A stretch of 64,000 bases of DNA from Sphingomonas hengshuiensis (GTDB taxonomy: Bacteria > Pseudomonadota > Alphaproteobacteria > Sphingomonadales > Sphingomonadaceae): positions 1-64,000 of the forward strand of contig QFNF01000006.1 of the NCBI GenBank assembly GCA_003240755.1. Reading direction: 5' to 3'. Of this stretch, positions 54,569 through 62,981 are shown in pieces (position 1 is the first letter of the stretch; every line of letters starts with the position of its first letter). The position numbers were made by a program, and so were the translations under genes. The notes below the pieces were generated by a model, which was not told where the DNA came from, did not search any database, and worked only from the letters and a program-made list of their open reading frames with translations.

Positions 54569-55774
54569 ATGCTGACAGTGTCGTCGCCCCCCATGCCGAT
54601 TCCCGGCCATGTCGATCCCGTGCCCGTGCCGCGCGGCCTTGCCCCGCGCCCCGATGGCCGTACCGACCTGGTCGGGCTGTCCAAGAGCGAAATCCGTGCC
54701 GCGCTGGAAGGCGCCGGGTTCGATGCCCGCCAGGCGAAGCTGCGCGCGAAGCAGTTGTGGCACTGGATCTACAATCGCGGCGCGACCGGATTTTCGGCGA
54801 TGACCGACATTGCCAAGGCGCAGCATCCGGTGCTGGAGCGGCACTTCGTCATCGGCCGGCCCGATGTGAAGGAAGCGCATGTGTCGACCGACGGCACGCG
54901 CAAATGGCTGCTGACCTCGCCCGACGGGCAGGATTACGAGATGGTGTTCATCCCCGACGCCGATCGGGGAACGCTGTGCGTGTCGAGCCAGGTCGGCTGC
55001 ACGCTCAACTGCACCTTCTGCCACACCGGCACGATGCGGCTGGTGCGCAACCTGACCGCGGGCGAGATCGTGGGCCAGGTGATGCTGGCACGCGATTCGC
55101 TGGGCGAATGGCCGAGCCAGCCGGAGGGGCGGATGCTGACCAACATCGTGATGATGGGGATGGGCGAACCGCTGTACAATTTCGATGCGGTGCGCGACGC
55201 GCTGGGCGTCGTCATGGACGGCGACGGCCTCGCCCTGTCCAAGCGGCGGATCACGCTCAGCACGTCGGGCGTGGTGCCGATGATGGCCCGCGCGGGCGAG
55301 GAGATCGGCGTGAACCTCGCCGTGTCGCTCCATGCCGTGACCAAGGACGTGCGCGACGAGATCGTGCCGCTGAACCGCAAATACGGCATCGAGGAACTGT
55401 TGCAGGCCTGCGCCGACTATCCCGGCGCCAACAATGCCCGGCGCATCACGTTCGAATATGTCATGCTCAGGGACAAGAACGACAGCGACGACGATGCGCG
55501 CGAACTGGTGCGGTTGCTGCGCAAGTACCAGTTGCCCGCCAAGGTCAACCTGATCCCGTTCAACCCGTGGCCGGGCGCGCCCTATGAATGCTCGACGCCC
55601 GAGCGCATCCGCGCGTTCAGCGATATCGTGTTCGAAGGCGGCATCTCCGCCCCCGTCCGCCGGACGCGCGGACAGGATATCGGCGCGGCCTGCGGACAGT
55701 TGAAGACCGCGGCGGAAAAGAAGAGCCGGGCGGAGCGCGACCGCGAAGCCGCGGCGGAGGCGATTGCGGGCTGA
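54569..55774 (+). CDS. rlmN: 23S rRNA (adenine-2503-C2) / tRNA (adenine-37-C2) methyltransferase
   Basis: A 401-residue radical SAM enzyme. The 4Fe-4S cysteines are C144, C148 and C151 ([12 protein letters not shown]). [24 protein letters not shown] is the N-terminal accessory domain; [30 protein letters not shown] and [14 protein letters not shown], with the methyl-carrying Cys, are canonical. ATG 54569 is chosen; 54593 (MPIPGHVD) is also in frame. 100 bp after the preceding gene, so possibly in the same transcript. Confidence 0.95.
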   Translation: MLTVSSPPMPIPGHVDPVPVPRGLAPRPDGRTDLVGLSKSEIRAALEGAGFDARQAKLRAKQLWHWIYNRGATGFSAMTDIAKAQHPVLERHFVIGRPDVKEAHVSTDGTRKWLLTSPDGQDYEMVFIPDADRGTLCVSSQVGCTLNCTFCHTGTMRLVRNLTAGEIVGQVMLARDSLGEWPSQPEGRMLTNIVMMGMGEPLYNFDAVRDALGVVMDGDGLALSKRRITLSTSGVVPMMARAGEEIGVNLAVSLHAVTKDVRDEIVPLNRKYGIEELLQACADYPGANNARRITFEYVMLRDKNDSDDDARELVRLLRKYQLPAKVNLIPFNPWPGAPYECSTPERIRAFSDIVFEGGISAPVRRTRGQDIGAACGQLKTAAEKKSRAERDREAAAEAIAG

Positions 55775-56021
55775 GATACCTGCAGGGGTATCCGTGCAGC
55801 GCGGGCAAGGCGTCGCCCGCATGGCGGTACGGCATGCTGCGCTGCTGCCGGTTTCGCGGACACCGGGACAGGGTGCTTCGGGACCGCAGCGGCGGAAGTC
55901 GAACCGTGCGTTCGAGTGCGAGGCGGTGAAACCGGTGCCGGCCGGGAGGATCGACAGGTACGCGGTCCCGGTTTGACCATGGTCAAAGCCGCCGCCGTGC
56001 CGCGCGGGCACGCAGCATGGC
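55775..56021. other. Intergenic region between rlmN and hemN
   Basis: 247 bp without a supported gene. A small hairpin, GATACCTGCAGGGGTATC, sits seven bases after the rlmN stop. The FNR box at 55973-55986 near the right end belongs to hemN. Confidence 0.5.
55973..55986. promoter_or_regulatory. FNR box upstream of hemN
   Basis: TTGACCATGGTCAA is a perfectly symmetric FNR/FixK-type site (consensus TTGAT-N4-ATCAA). The centre is 42.5 bp before the hemN ATG. It is nearly the same as the site between cydD and cydA (TTGACCGCGGTCAA), and the FNR-type regulator is encoded immediately after hemN. Confidence 0.88.
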
Positions 56022-57344
56022 ATGTGGCCCTATCATCCCGAACTGCTCGCGCAGCCCGTTCCACGCTACACCAGCTATCCCACCGCTGCGGAGTTTCGCG
56101 ACACGCCCGACGCCGGCGCGATGGCGGCAGCGCTGGCCGCGGTCGATGCCGCCGCGCCCGTCTCGCTGTACCTGCACATCCCATATTGCCACGCAATCTG
56201 CTGGTATTGCGGGTGCAATACGGGCGCGGCGAACCGATCGGCACGGCTGGCGGCATATATTGCGCGCCTGCACGCCGAGATCGATCTGGTGGCGGCGGGG
56301 CTGGGCGCGCGCCGTCGCATCGGGCGGATTGCGTTTGGCGGCGGCAGTCCCAATGCGATTCCGGCCACGGCCTTCACCGGGCTGGTCGACCATCTGCGCC
56401 GTGCCTTCGCAAGCGACGAAGCCGTGCTGTCGGTCGAGCTCGACCCGCGCGGCTTCGGGCGGGACTGGGCGGACGTGCTGCGCGCAACCGGGGTCACGCG
56501 GGCAAGCCTTGGCGTCCAGACCTTCGAGCCGGCGCTGCAGGCGGCGATCGGGCGGGTACAGCCCCAGGCCGACATCGTCCGCACGGTGGCGCTGCTGCGC
56601 GACGCCGGGGTCGAATCGATCAACTTCGACCTGATGTACGGCCTGCCGGGGCAGGATGTGGCATCGCTGGCCGCGACGCTCGATGCCGGCCTCGCGCTCG
56701 TGCCCGAGCGGCTGGCGGTGTTCGGCTATGCCCATGTCCCCCACATGGTCGCACGCCAGCGACGGATCGATGCGCGCGACCTGCCCGACGGCGCGGCGCG
56801 GTTCGCCCAGGCGGCCTTTGCCCATGAACGGCTGACCGGCGCCGGCTATGCCGCGGTCGGATTCGACCATTTCGCATTGCCGGGGGATGCATTGGCGCGC
56901 GCGGCCATCGGCGGCACGCTGCGTCGCAATTTCCAGGGCTTTACCGAGGATCGCGCCGATGTCCTGATCGGACTGGGCGCGAGTGCGATCAGCCAGTTTC
57001 CCGACCGCCTGCTGCAGAATGCCAAGAACAGCGGCGCGTGGCATGCAGCGATCGGCGCAGGCCGGTTCGCCACCGCGCGCGGGATCGCGCGAAGCCCGCT
57101 CGACCGCCTGCGCGGTGCCGCGATCGAGGCGATCCTGTGCCGCGGCAGCGCCGACCTGTGCGATCTGCCCGAACGCGCCGCGGTGCGCGCGCGGCTGCAC
57201 CGTTTCGAACGCGCCGGGCTGATCGAGTGGCATGGCACGCGGCTGCGACTGGCGGCGGGCGCGCTGCCCTATGCGCGCAGCATCGCGGCGGCACTCGACG
57301 CCTGGCGGGCGGTGAACGATACCCGCTTCAGCCATGCCGTCTGA
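56022..57344 (+). CDS. hemN: Oxygen-independent coproporphyrinogen III dehydrogenase
   Basis: A 440-residue radical SAM enzyme making protoporphyrinogen IX without oxygen, so haem can be built during oxygen limitation. The cluster cysteines are C56, C60 and C63, with the HemN-specific extra Cys in CHAICWYCGCNTG. WPYHPELLAQPVPRYTSYPTAAEF, FGGGSPN, ASLGVQTFEP and NFDLMYGLPGQ are canonical. The ATG is fixed by the conserved WPYHPELL at residues 2-9. It overlaps fnr by 11 bases. Confidence 0.95.
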   Translation: MWPYHPELLAQPVPRYTSYPTAAEFRDTPDAGAMAAALAAVDAAAPVSLYLHIPYCHAICWYCGCNTGAANRSARLAAYIARLHAEIDLVAAGLGARRRIGRIAFGGGSPNAIPATAFTGLVDHLRRAFASDEAVLSVELDPRGFGRDWADVLRATGVTRASLGVQTFEPALQAAIGRVQPQADIVRTVALLRDAGVESINFDLMYGLPGQDVASLAATLDAGLALVPERLAVFGYAHVPHMVARQRRIDARDLPDGAARFAQAAFAHERLTGAGYAAVGFDHFALPGDALARAAIGGTLRRNFQGFTEDRADVLIGLGASAISQFPDRLLQNAKNSGAWHAAIGAGRFATARGIARSPLDRLRGAAIEAILCRGSADLCDLPERAAVRARLHRFERAGLIEWHGTRLRLAAGALPYARSIAAALDAWRAVNDTRFSHAV

Positions 57345-58023
57345 GCCGCCGGCACGGTGCAGTGTCTGTGCCGCGCGTGGCGTGGCACTGTGCGCCGGCC
57401 TGGGCGCCGACGCGCTCACCGCGCTGCATCGGATCGGACGGCGACGGGTGCTGCCGGCTGGCCAGGCGCTGGGCTGGGCCGGCGATCCCGCGACGATCTG
57501 CGCCAATCTGGTCTCGGGCGTGCTCAAGGTCGCGCGGACGGAGGCGGACGGACGCGTCCAGATCGTCGGCCTGCTCTATCCCGGCGACTTTGTCGGGCAG
57601 TTGTTCATCGATCGCATGGCCGACACGATCGGGGCGCTGAGCGACGCCGACCTGTGTGTCTATCCGCGCGGCGCGCTGGAGCAAACCCTGGGCCGCCATC
57701 CCGCCGCGCGCCGGCTGCTGCTGCGCCGCACCCTGGCGACGGTGTCCGAGTCGCGCCGGTGGATGCCGATGCTGGCGCGTGCGCGGGCAGAGGCGCGGGT
57801 CGCGGCACTGCTGATCGACATGGCGCGCCGCTGCGACGCCGATGCCGAAGGCCGGTTCGCCCTGCCCCTATCGCGTGGCGCCATGGCCGAGGCGCTGGGG
57901 CTGGCGATCGAGACGGTCAGCCGGTGCATGACCGCCTTCCAGGCGCAGGGCCTGATCGCGCTGACGGGATTGCGGGGCGTACGGCTGCTCGATCCGGCAC
58001 GGCTCGCGGCGGTAGCGGGCTGA
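57334..58023 (+). CDS. fnr: FNR-type oxygen-sensing transcriptional regulator
   Basis: A 229-residue Crp/Fnr-family protein. Four cysteines suited to a 4Fe-4S cluster are C9, C12, C20 and C108 (the last in ALSDADLCVYPRG, aligned with Cys122 of E. coli FNR). The helix-turn-helix has MAEALGLAIETVSRCMTAFQ; the ETVSR recognition helix (Glu, Ser, Arg) matches FNR specificity for TTGA-N6-TCAA, the very sequence found at 55973 and 61310. It probably activates hemN and the cyd operons when oxygen falls. Cotranscription with hemN is implied by the overlap, and its 3' end is overlapped on the other strand by cydC. Confidence 0.92.
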   Translation: MPSEPPARCSVCAARGVALCAGLGADALTALHRIGRRRVLPAGQALGWAGDPATICANLVSGVLKVARTEADGRVQIVGLLYPGDFVGQLFIDRMADTIGALSDADLCVYPRGALEQTLGRHPAARRLLLRRTLATVSESRRWMPMLARARAEARVAALLIDMARRCDADAEGRFALPLSRGAMAEALGLAIETVSRCMTAFQAQGLIALTGLRGVRLLDPARLAAVAG

Positions 58024-59640
58024 TCCGGCCGCCGGGCGATGCGGCACCATGTCGGCCTGCCATTGCCGGTCGCACAGCGCGGAGAGCGCCGGGCGATGGC
58101 TTACGACGATCAGCCCCTGCCCTGTCCGCTCCAGCCGTGCGGCCAGATTGCGCGCGACGATGTCCGCGATCGCTGCGTCCAGCCCTTCGCCCGGCTCGTC
58201 GAGCAGCAGCCACGGTGCCGTGGCGCAATAGGCCCGTGCCAGCGACAGCCGCCGCCGTTCGCCGCCCGACAGCCGCGCGCCGTCGTCGCCCAGCCAGGTA
58301 TCGAGGCCCTGCGGCAGCGCGCGTACCACGTCGGCGAGCGCCGCATCCGACAGCGCCTGCCATAGTTGCGCGTCGTCCCTATGCGGATCGGCGAGCAGCA
58401 GATTGTCGCGCACCGTACCCGCGATCAGCGCGGCATCCTGCGGCGCCCATGCGAACGTCGCGCGCAGGACCGCACAAGGCAGCCCCGCCGCCTCGCGACC
58501 GCCGATCGCCACGCGGCCAGGCGACAGCGTGCGCAGGCCGACCAGGCCTTCGACGAGGGTCGTCTTGCCGCTGCCCGAGGCGCCGGTCAGCGCGATTCGC
58601 GCGCCCGGGGGGTGGGCAACGCCGTCCAGCGTCAGCGGGACGGCGGCGCAACCATGACAGGGGGTGGCCGCGCCGGCTTCGACCGGCTCCTCGACGATCG
58701 CCGCCAGCCGCGCCTCCGCTTCGTGCAGTCGCCCACGTTCGGTCATCGCGCGCAGGATCGGGGCGATCGCGTCGAGCGTCATCGCCGCCGCCAGCGCGGC
58801 AAGGGCCGCGCGGGCTGCGCCGGCCGGTGCCGACAGGACCAGCGCGATCGCGGCGGCGAATGCGACGCTGCCGGCATGGAGCCATTCAAAGCGCGCCACG
58901 ACCGCCGCCTGCGCGCCCTGCGCATCTGCCAGCACGTCGCCCGCCGCCGCGATACGCGCCGCCGCCCAGCCCTCAAGACCGAAACAGCGCACCTCCGCGG
59001 CCGCGCCGCCGAGCATCGCCACCTCCTCGCGCAACGCTCCGGTCGCGCGCTGCACGGCGCGGCCCGGCCGTTCGAGCCGGAAGGCAAGCGCGTGTCCCAG
59101 CGCCAGCGTGCTCCCCGCACAGGCAAGCGTCGCCAGCGCCGCTCCCCAGCCGCCGAGCGACGTCATCGCGGCGCCCGACAGGAGCGCCGCCGCCAGCCCC
59201 CATACCCCGGAAAGGCGCACGAAGCGCAACTCCACCGCGTCGACGTCGCCGATCAGGCGCGCCGTCGCCTCGCCCCGGCCCAGTGCCAGCGCGGTGGCCG
59301 GGGAAGCCGTCGCCAGCGCGCGGTACAGCGCCGGGCGCAGCCGCGCGAGCGCACCGAAGGCGGCGGCATGTCCCGCCAGTCGCTCGCCATAGCGCGCGCC
59401 GGTGCGGACGATCGCCAGCAGGCGGATACCGGCGGACGGCAGCATGTAGTTGAACGCCTGCGCCGCGATCACGCCCGCACTACCGGCGATCGCCGCCGCG
59501 GTAAGGAACCATGCGGACAGGCCGAGCAGCATCACCGAGGCGGCGGCGACCAGTGCAGCGCACACGCCCGCCTGGCGCAGCCGGCGGCGCTCGGCGTGGC
59601 GTTCGATGGCAAGCAGATCGGCAAGTCCGGCGCGTATCAT
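57868..59640 (-). CDS. cydC: Thiol reductant ABC exporter subunit CydC
   Basis: A 590-residue half-transporter with six membrane helices and a C-terminal ATPase: Walker A GASGSGKTT, Q-loop WAPQDAAL, signature RLSGGERRRLSLARA, Walker B LLLDEPGEGLDA, H-loop VVSHRPAL. With CydD it exports cysteine/glutathione to the periplasm, needed to assemble cytochrome bd. The normal family end is near CDRQWQADM; about 60 further residues, rich in Arg/Gln/His, are encoded opposite the 3' end of fnr (156-bp antisense overlap). Start overlaps the cydD stop (ATGA). Confidence 0.92.
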   Translation of the reverse strand: MIRAGLADLLAIERHAERRRLRQAGVCAALVAAASVMLLGLSAWFLTAAAIAGSAGVIAAQAFNYMLPSAGIRLLAIVRTGARYGERLAGHAAAFGALARLRPALYRALATASPATALALGRGEATARLIGDVDAVELRFVRLSGVWGLAAALLSGAAMTSLGGWGAALATLACAGSTLALGHALAFRLERPGRAVQRATGALREEVAMLGGAAAEVRCFGLEGWAAARIAAAGDVLADAQGAQAAVVARFEWLHAGSVAFAAAIALVLSAPAGAARAALAALAAAMTLDAIAPILRAMTERGRLHEAEARLAAIVEEPVEAGAATPCHGCAAVPLTLDGVAHPPGARIALTGASGSGKTTLVEGLVGLRTLSPGRVAIGGREAAGLPCAVLRATFAWAPQDAALIAGTVRDNLLLADPHRDDAQLWQALSDAALADVVRALPQGLDTWLGDDGARLSGGERRRLSLARAYCATAPWLLLDEPGEGLDAAIADIVARNLAARLERTGQGLIVVSHRPALSALCDRQWQADMVPHRPAAGSARYRREPCRIEQPYAPQSRQRDQALRLEGGHAPADRLDRQPQRLGHGATR

Positions 59641-61274
59641 GCGGTTTCTCCAAGCCGGACGATACGTGTCGCGATCGCGGCGAGCGCGGGGCTGTGGGTG
59701 GCGATCACCGTGGTGCGGTGCCGTGCGGCCTGCGCGATGGTGGCGATCAGCGCGGCCTCCGCCTCGGCATCGAGATGCGCGGTCGGTTCGTCGAGCAGCA
59801 GGAACGGTGCGGGCTTGAGCAGGGCGCGGGCCAGCGCGATGCGCCGCCGCTCACCCCCGGACAGGCCGCTGCCCCGCGCGTCGAGCCGACTGTCCAGCCC
59901 CGCCGGGCGGCGCGCGAGCATCGGCACCAGCCCCGCCAGCGCTACCGCGCGGCGGATCGCCACCTCGTCCGCATCGGGCCGGGCCAGCAGCAGATTCTCG
60001 CGGATCGTACCGGCGATCAGCAGCGGATGCTGCCCCGCCCAGCCTGCCTGCCCGGCAAGCGATACCAGCGGCCGACCGCCGACCTCGATCGTGCCGCCGG
60101 ACAGCGGCGCGAGGCCGAGCAGCAGGTGCAGGATACTGGTCTTGCCGCTGCCCGAGGGACCGAGCAGCGCGATCGTTTCGCCCGGCGCGACATGAAAGAA
60201 CAGACCGGCCACCGCCGCCCGGTCGCTGTCTGGATAGCGGATCGCGACGTCGCGCAGCACCAGCGGCCCCGGCGCGGGGGCGGGGGCGGGGGCCGCGCTC
60301 GCCGGTTCGGGCAGCGCAATCAGCATGTCCGCCGCGGTCTCCGCGGCCTGTTTGTCGTGATAGGCGGCGGCGAGGCGGCGCATCGGCGCGTAGAATTCGG
60401 GGGCGAGCGCAAGGACGAAGAAGGCGCGACCGAGATCGAGGCGTTCCGGCGCCGGAAAGGGCAGCAGGCCCAGCAGCGAAAAGCCGCAATAGACCGCGAC
60501 CAGCGCCACCGACAGCGCCGCGAAGAATTCCAGCGCGGCAGAAGACAGGAAGGCGACGCGCAGCACGCGCAGCGTCCGCGTTGCCAGTTCCTGCGCCGCC
60601 GTCCCGATCGCCGCGGTCTCACGCGCCTCGGCACGGAAGGCGAGCACGACGGGTAGCGCCCGGACCCGGTCGGCGAAACGCGCCGACAGGCGATGCAGCG
60701 CGACGAACTGGCGGCGCGATTCGTCCGCCGCCGCGCCGCCCGCCAGGACCATCGCGGCGATGAAGGGCAGCAGCGTCGCCGCGAGGATCGCGGCCGCACC
60801 CCAGCTCGCGCAGGCGGTGGCGGCCAGCACGAGCATCGGCGCGATCGCGGCAGCGGTCCTTGCGGGCACGAAGCGCGCGACATGACCGTCCAGCGCCTCC
60901 ACCGCGTCCACGGCCTGCGTCGCCAGCAGCCCGGCATCGATCGGGGTTCCCCGCGCCCGGTACAGCGCGCTTGCGACCACCCGGTCGCGCTGCGTCCGCT
61001 TCGCCCCTGCCGCGCGCCGCGCGCCATGGCGCAGGGCGGCAGCGGCCAGCAGGCCGCGCGCGGCACCCGCCCCGGCCGCACCGACCGCCCAGGGCAGCAC
61101 CGCCCCCCCTTGCACGATCGCGGCCACGCCGCCCGCGATGCTGCCGGCAAAGCCGATCGCCGCTACCGTATCGAGCAGCAGCAGCCCCGCCGCCCCGTCC
61201 CGGCGCCCGGCGGCGGCCTTCAGCCATCGGGTACGCGTCCGGACGGACATATCCGCCTGTGTCATTGTCGTCAT
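59637..61274 (-). CDS. cydD: Thiol reductant ABC exporter subunit CydD
   Basis: A 545-residue ABC half-transporter. RTRWLKAAAGRRDG opens the protein as in CydD; transmembrane helices run to about residue 290; then Walker A GPSGSGKTS, signature GLSGGERRRIALARALL, Walker B LLDEPTAHLD and H-loop ATHSPAL. A Pro/Ala linker (PAPAPAPGP) sits before the ATPase. Three in-frame ATGs (61274, 61265, 61250) are possible starts; only 61250 has a purine-rich AGGCGG nearby, so the first eight residues are uncertain. It diverges from cydA. Confidence 0.92.
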   Translation of the reverse strand: MTTMTQADMSVRTRTRWLKAAAGRRDGAAGLLLLDTVAAIGFAGSIAGGVAAIVQGGAVLPWAVGAAGAGAARGLLAAAALRHGARRAAGAKRTQRDRVVASALYRARGTPIDAGLLATQAVDAVEALDGHVARFVPARTAAAIAPMLVLAATACASWGAAAILAATLLPFIAAMVLAGGAAADESRRQFVALHRLSARFADRVRALPVVLAFRAEARETAAIGTAAQELATRTLRVLRVAFLSSAALEFFAALSVALVAVYCGFSLLGLLPFPAPERLDLGRAFFVLALAPEFYAPMRRLAAAYHDKQAAETAADMLIALPEPASAAPAPAPAPGPLVLRDVAIRYPDSDRAAVAGLFFHVAPGETIALLGPSGSGKTSILHLLLGLAPLSGGTIEVGGRPLVSLAGQAGWAGQHPLLIAGTIRENLLLARPDADEVAIRRAVALAGLVPMLARRPAGLDSRLDARGSGLSGGERRRIALARALLKPAPFLLLDEPTAHLDAEAEAALIATIAQAARHRTTVIATHSPALAAIATRIVRLGETA

Positions 61275-61309
61275 GGGGCGGACGATCGCCGGGCGGGCGG
61301 CCGCCGTCT

Positions 61310-61323
61310 TTGACCGCGGTCAA
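61310..61323. promoter_or_regulatory. FNR box between cydD and cydA
   Basis: TTGACCGCGGTCAA is a perfect palindrome matching the FNR/FixK pattern, in the 125-bp divergent gap. It is 83 bp (centre) before cydA and 42.5 bp before the longest cydD start, so it can serve either or both operons. Confidence 0.9.
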
Positions 61324-61399
61324 TGTCGGCCCGGGACCGCAGGCCTAGCGAATCGACAGGCAAGGGGCCGGGGGGCGGCTCCTGTTGTGGAGACATCCT

Positions 61400-62968
61400 A
61401 TGGACCCCGGGGTCGTTGACCTGTCGCGGCTGCAATTCGCCGCGACCGCGCTGTACCATTTCCTGTTCGTGCCGCTGACGCTTGGCCTGTCGATGATGCT
61501 GGTCATCATGGAATCGGTCTATGTCATGACCAACCGCCCGGTGTGGCGGGTGACGACGCGCTTCTGGGGCAAGATATTCGGCATCAACTTCGTGCTCGGC
61601 GTCGCCACCGGGCTGACCATGGAATTCCAGTTCGGCACCAACTGGTCCTATTTCTCGCACTATGTCGGCGACATCTTCGGCGCGCCGCTCGCGATCGAGG
61701 GGCTGATGGCCTTCTTTCTGGAGGCGACGTTCGTCGGGCTGATGTTCTTCGGCTGGGACCGCCTGTCGAAGCTGGGGCACCTGATCGTGACCTTCATGGT
61801 GGCGCTGGGCACCAATCTGTCGGCGTTGTGGATCCTCATCGCCAATGGCTGGATGCAGAATCCGGTCGGCGCGGCGTTCAATCCCGATACGATGCGCATG
61901 GAGGTCGCGGACTTCGGTGCGGTGCTGTTCAATCCCGTGGCGCAGGCCAAGTTCGTCCACACCGTCAGCGCGGGCTATGTCTGCGCCTCGGTCGTCGTAC
62001 TGGGCGTATCGGCATTCTGGCTGCTCAAGGGACGGTTCCTGCCCGTCGCGCGCCGGTCGATGACGGTGGCGGCGGCGTTCGGCCTCGCCTCCTCGCTGTC
62101 GGTCGTCGTGCTGGGCGACGAGAGCGGCTATGCGCTGACCGACAACCAGAAGATGAAGCTCGCCGCGATCGAGGCGGTCTGGCACACCGAACCCGGCCCG
62201 TCCGGACTGACCCTGTTCGGCTATCCCGACACCGTCGCGCGCGAAACGCGCTACAAGGTCGAGATCCCGTGGCTGCTGGGCCTGATCGCGACGCGCAGCC
62301 TCGACGGGACCGTCACCGGCATATCGGAACTGGTCCTCAAGGCGCAGGAGCGGATCACGTCGGGCATCATCGCCTATGACGCGGTCCAGCGGCTGAAGGC
62401 GAACCCGCAGGATATCGGCCAGCGCGCCCGGTTCGAGGCGCACAAGCGCGACCTGGGCTACGCCCTGTTGCTCAAGCGCCAGATGGCCGATCCGCGCAGC
62501 GCGACGCCGCAGCAGATCGAGGCGGCGGCATGGGACACGGTGCCCGATGTCGGGCTGCTCTTCTGGAGCTTCCGCATCATGGCGGGGATCGGCTTTGCGA
62601 TGATCGCGCTGTTCGCCACCGCCTTCGTCCTGTGTTCGCTCAGGATGCACCTCGACGCGCGCTGGTTCCTGAAGCTGGCGGTGGTGGCGATCCCGCTGCC
62701 CTGGGTCGCGATCGAGCTGGGCTGGGTCGTCGCCGAGCTGGGCCGTCAGCCCTGGGCGATCGAAGGGGTGCTGCCGACCTTCCTCGCGACCAGCTCGCTC
62801 ACCCGCGCCGCGCTGTGGACGACGCTTGCCGGCTTTACGCTGCTCTACGGCGTGCTGGCGGTGATCGAGGTCCGGCTGATCCTCGCCGCGATCGCGCACG
62901 GTCCGGAGGAGCGGGACGACCAGCCCGCCCCCGGCCCGATCCCCGCCGCCACTGCCGTCACCGCCTGA
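61400..62968 (+). CDS. cydA: Cytochrome bd ubiquinol oxidase subunit I
   Basis: A 522-residue haem-binding subunit of the high-affinity bd oxidase. His20 (LYHFLFVPLTLG) is the b595 ligand, His in FVHTVSAGY the b558 ligand; LVIMESVYV and WILIANGWMQNPVG are canonical. The quinol loop has the Lys-x-Glu pair in YKVEIPWLL and is of the E. coli length class. GTGGAGAC precedes the ATG. A reading from TTG 61385 adds five residues and is not preferred. Confidence 0.96.
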   Translation: MDPGVVDLSRLQFAATALYHFLFVPLTLGLSMMLVIMESVYVMTNRPVWRVTTRFWGKIFGINFVLGVATGLTMEFQFGTNWSYFSHYVGDIFGAPLAIEGLMAFFLEATFVGLMFFGWDRLSKLGHLIVTFMVALGTNLSALWILIANGWMQNPVGAAFNPDTMRMEVADFGAVLFNPVAQAKFVHTVSAGYVCASVVVLGVSAFWLLKGRFLPVARRSMTVAAAFGLASSLSVVVLGDESGYALTDNQKMKLAAIEAVWHTEPGPSGLTLFGYPDTVARETRYKVEIPWLLGLIATRSLDGTVTGISELVLKAQERITSGIIAYDAVQRLKANPQDIGQRARFEAHKRDLGYALLLKRQMADPRSATPQQIEAAAWDTVPDVGLLFWSFRIMAGIGFAMIALFATAFVLCSLRMHLDARWFLKLAVVAIPLPWVAIELGWVVAELGRQPWAIEGVLPTFLATSSLTRAALWTTLAGFTLLYGVLAVIEVRLILAAIAHGPEERDDQPAPGPIPAATAVTA

Positions 62969-62981
62969 AGGAGACCAGGAC

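Noticed and set aside
57357..59453. A 698-residue plus-strand open frame across fnr and cydC
   Set aside because: The translation is extremely Arg/Pro/Ala-rich low-complexity sequence, antisense to a complete CydC, as expected from stop-poor GC-rich DNA.
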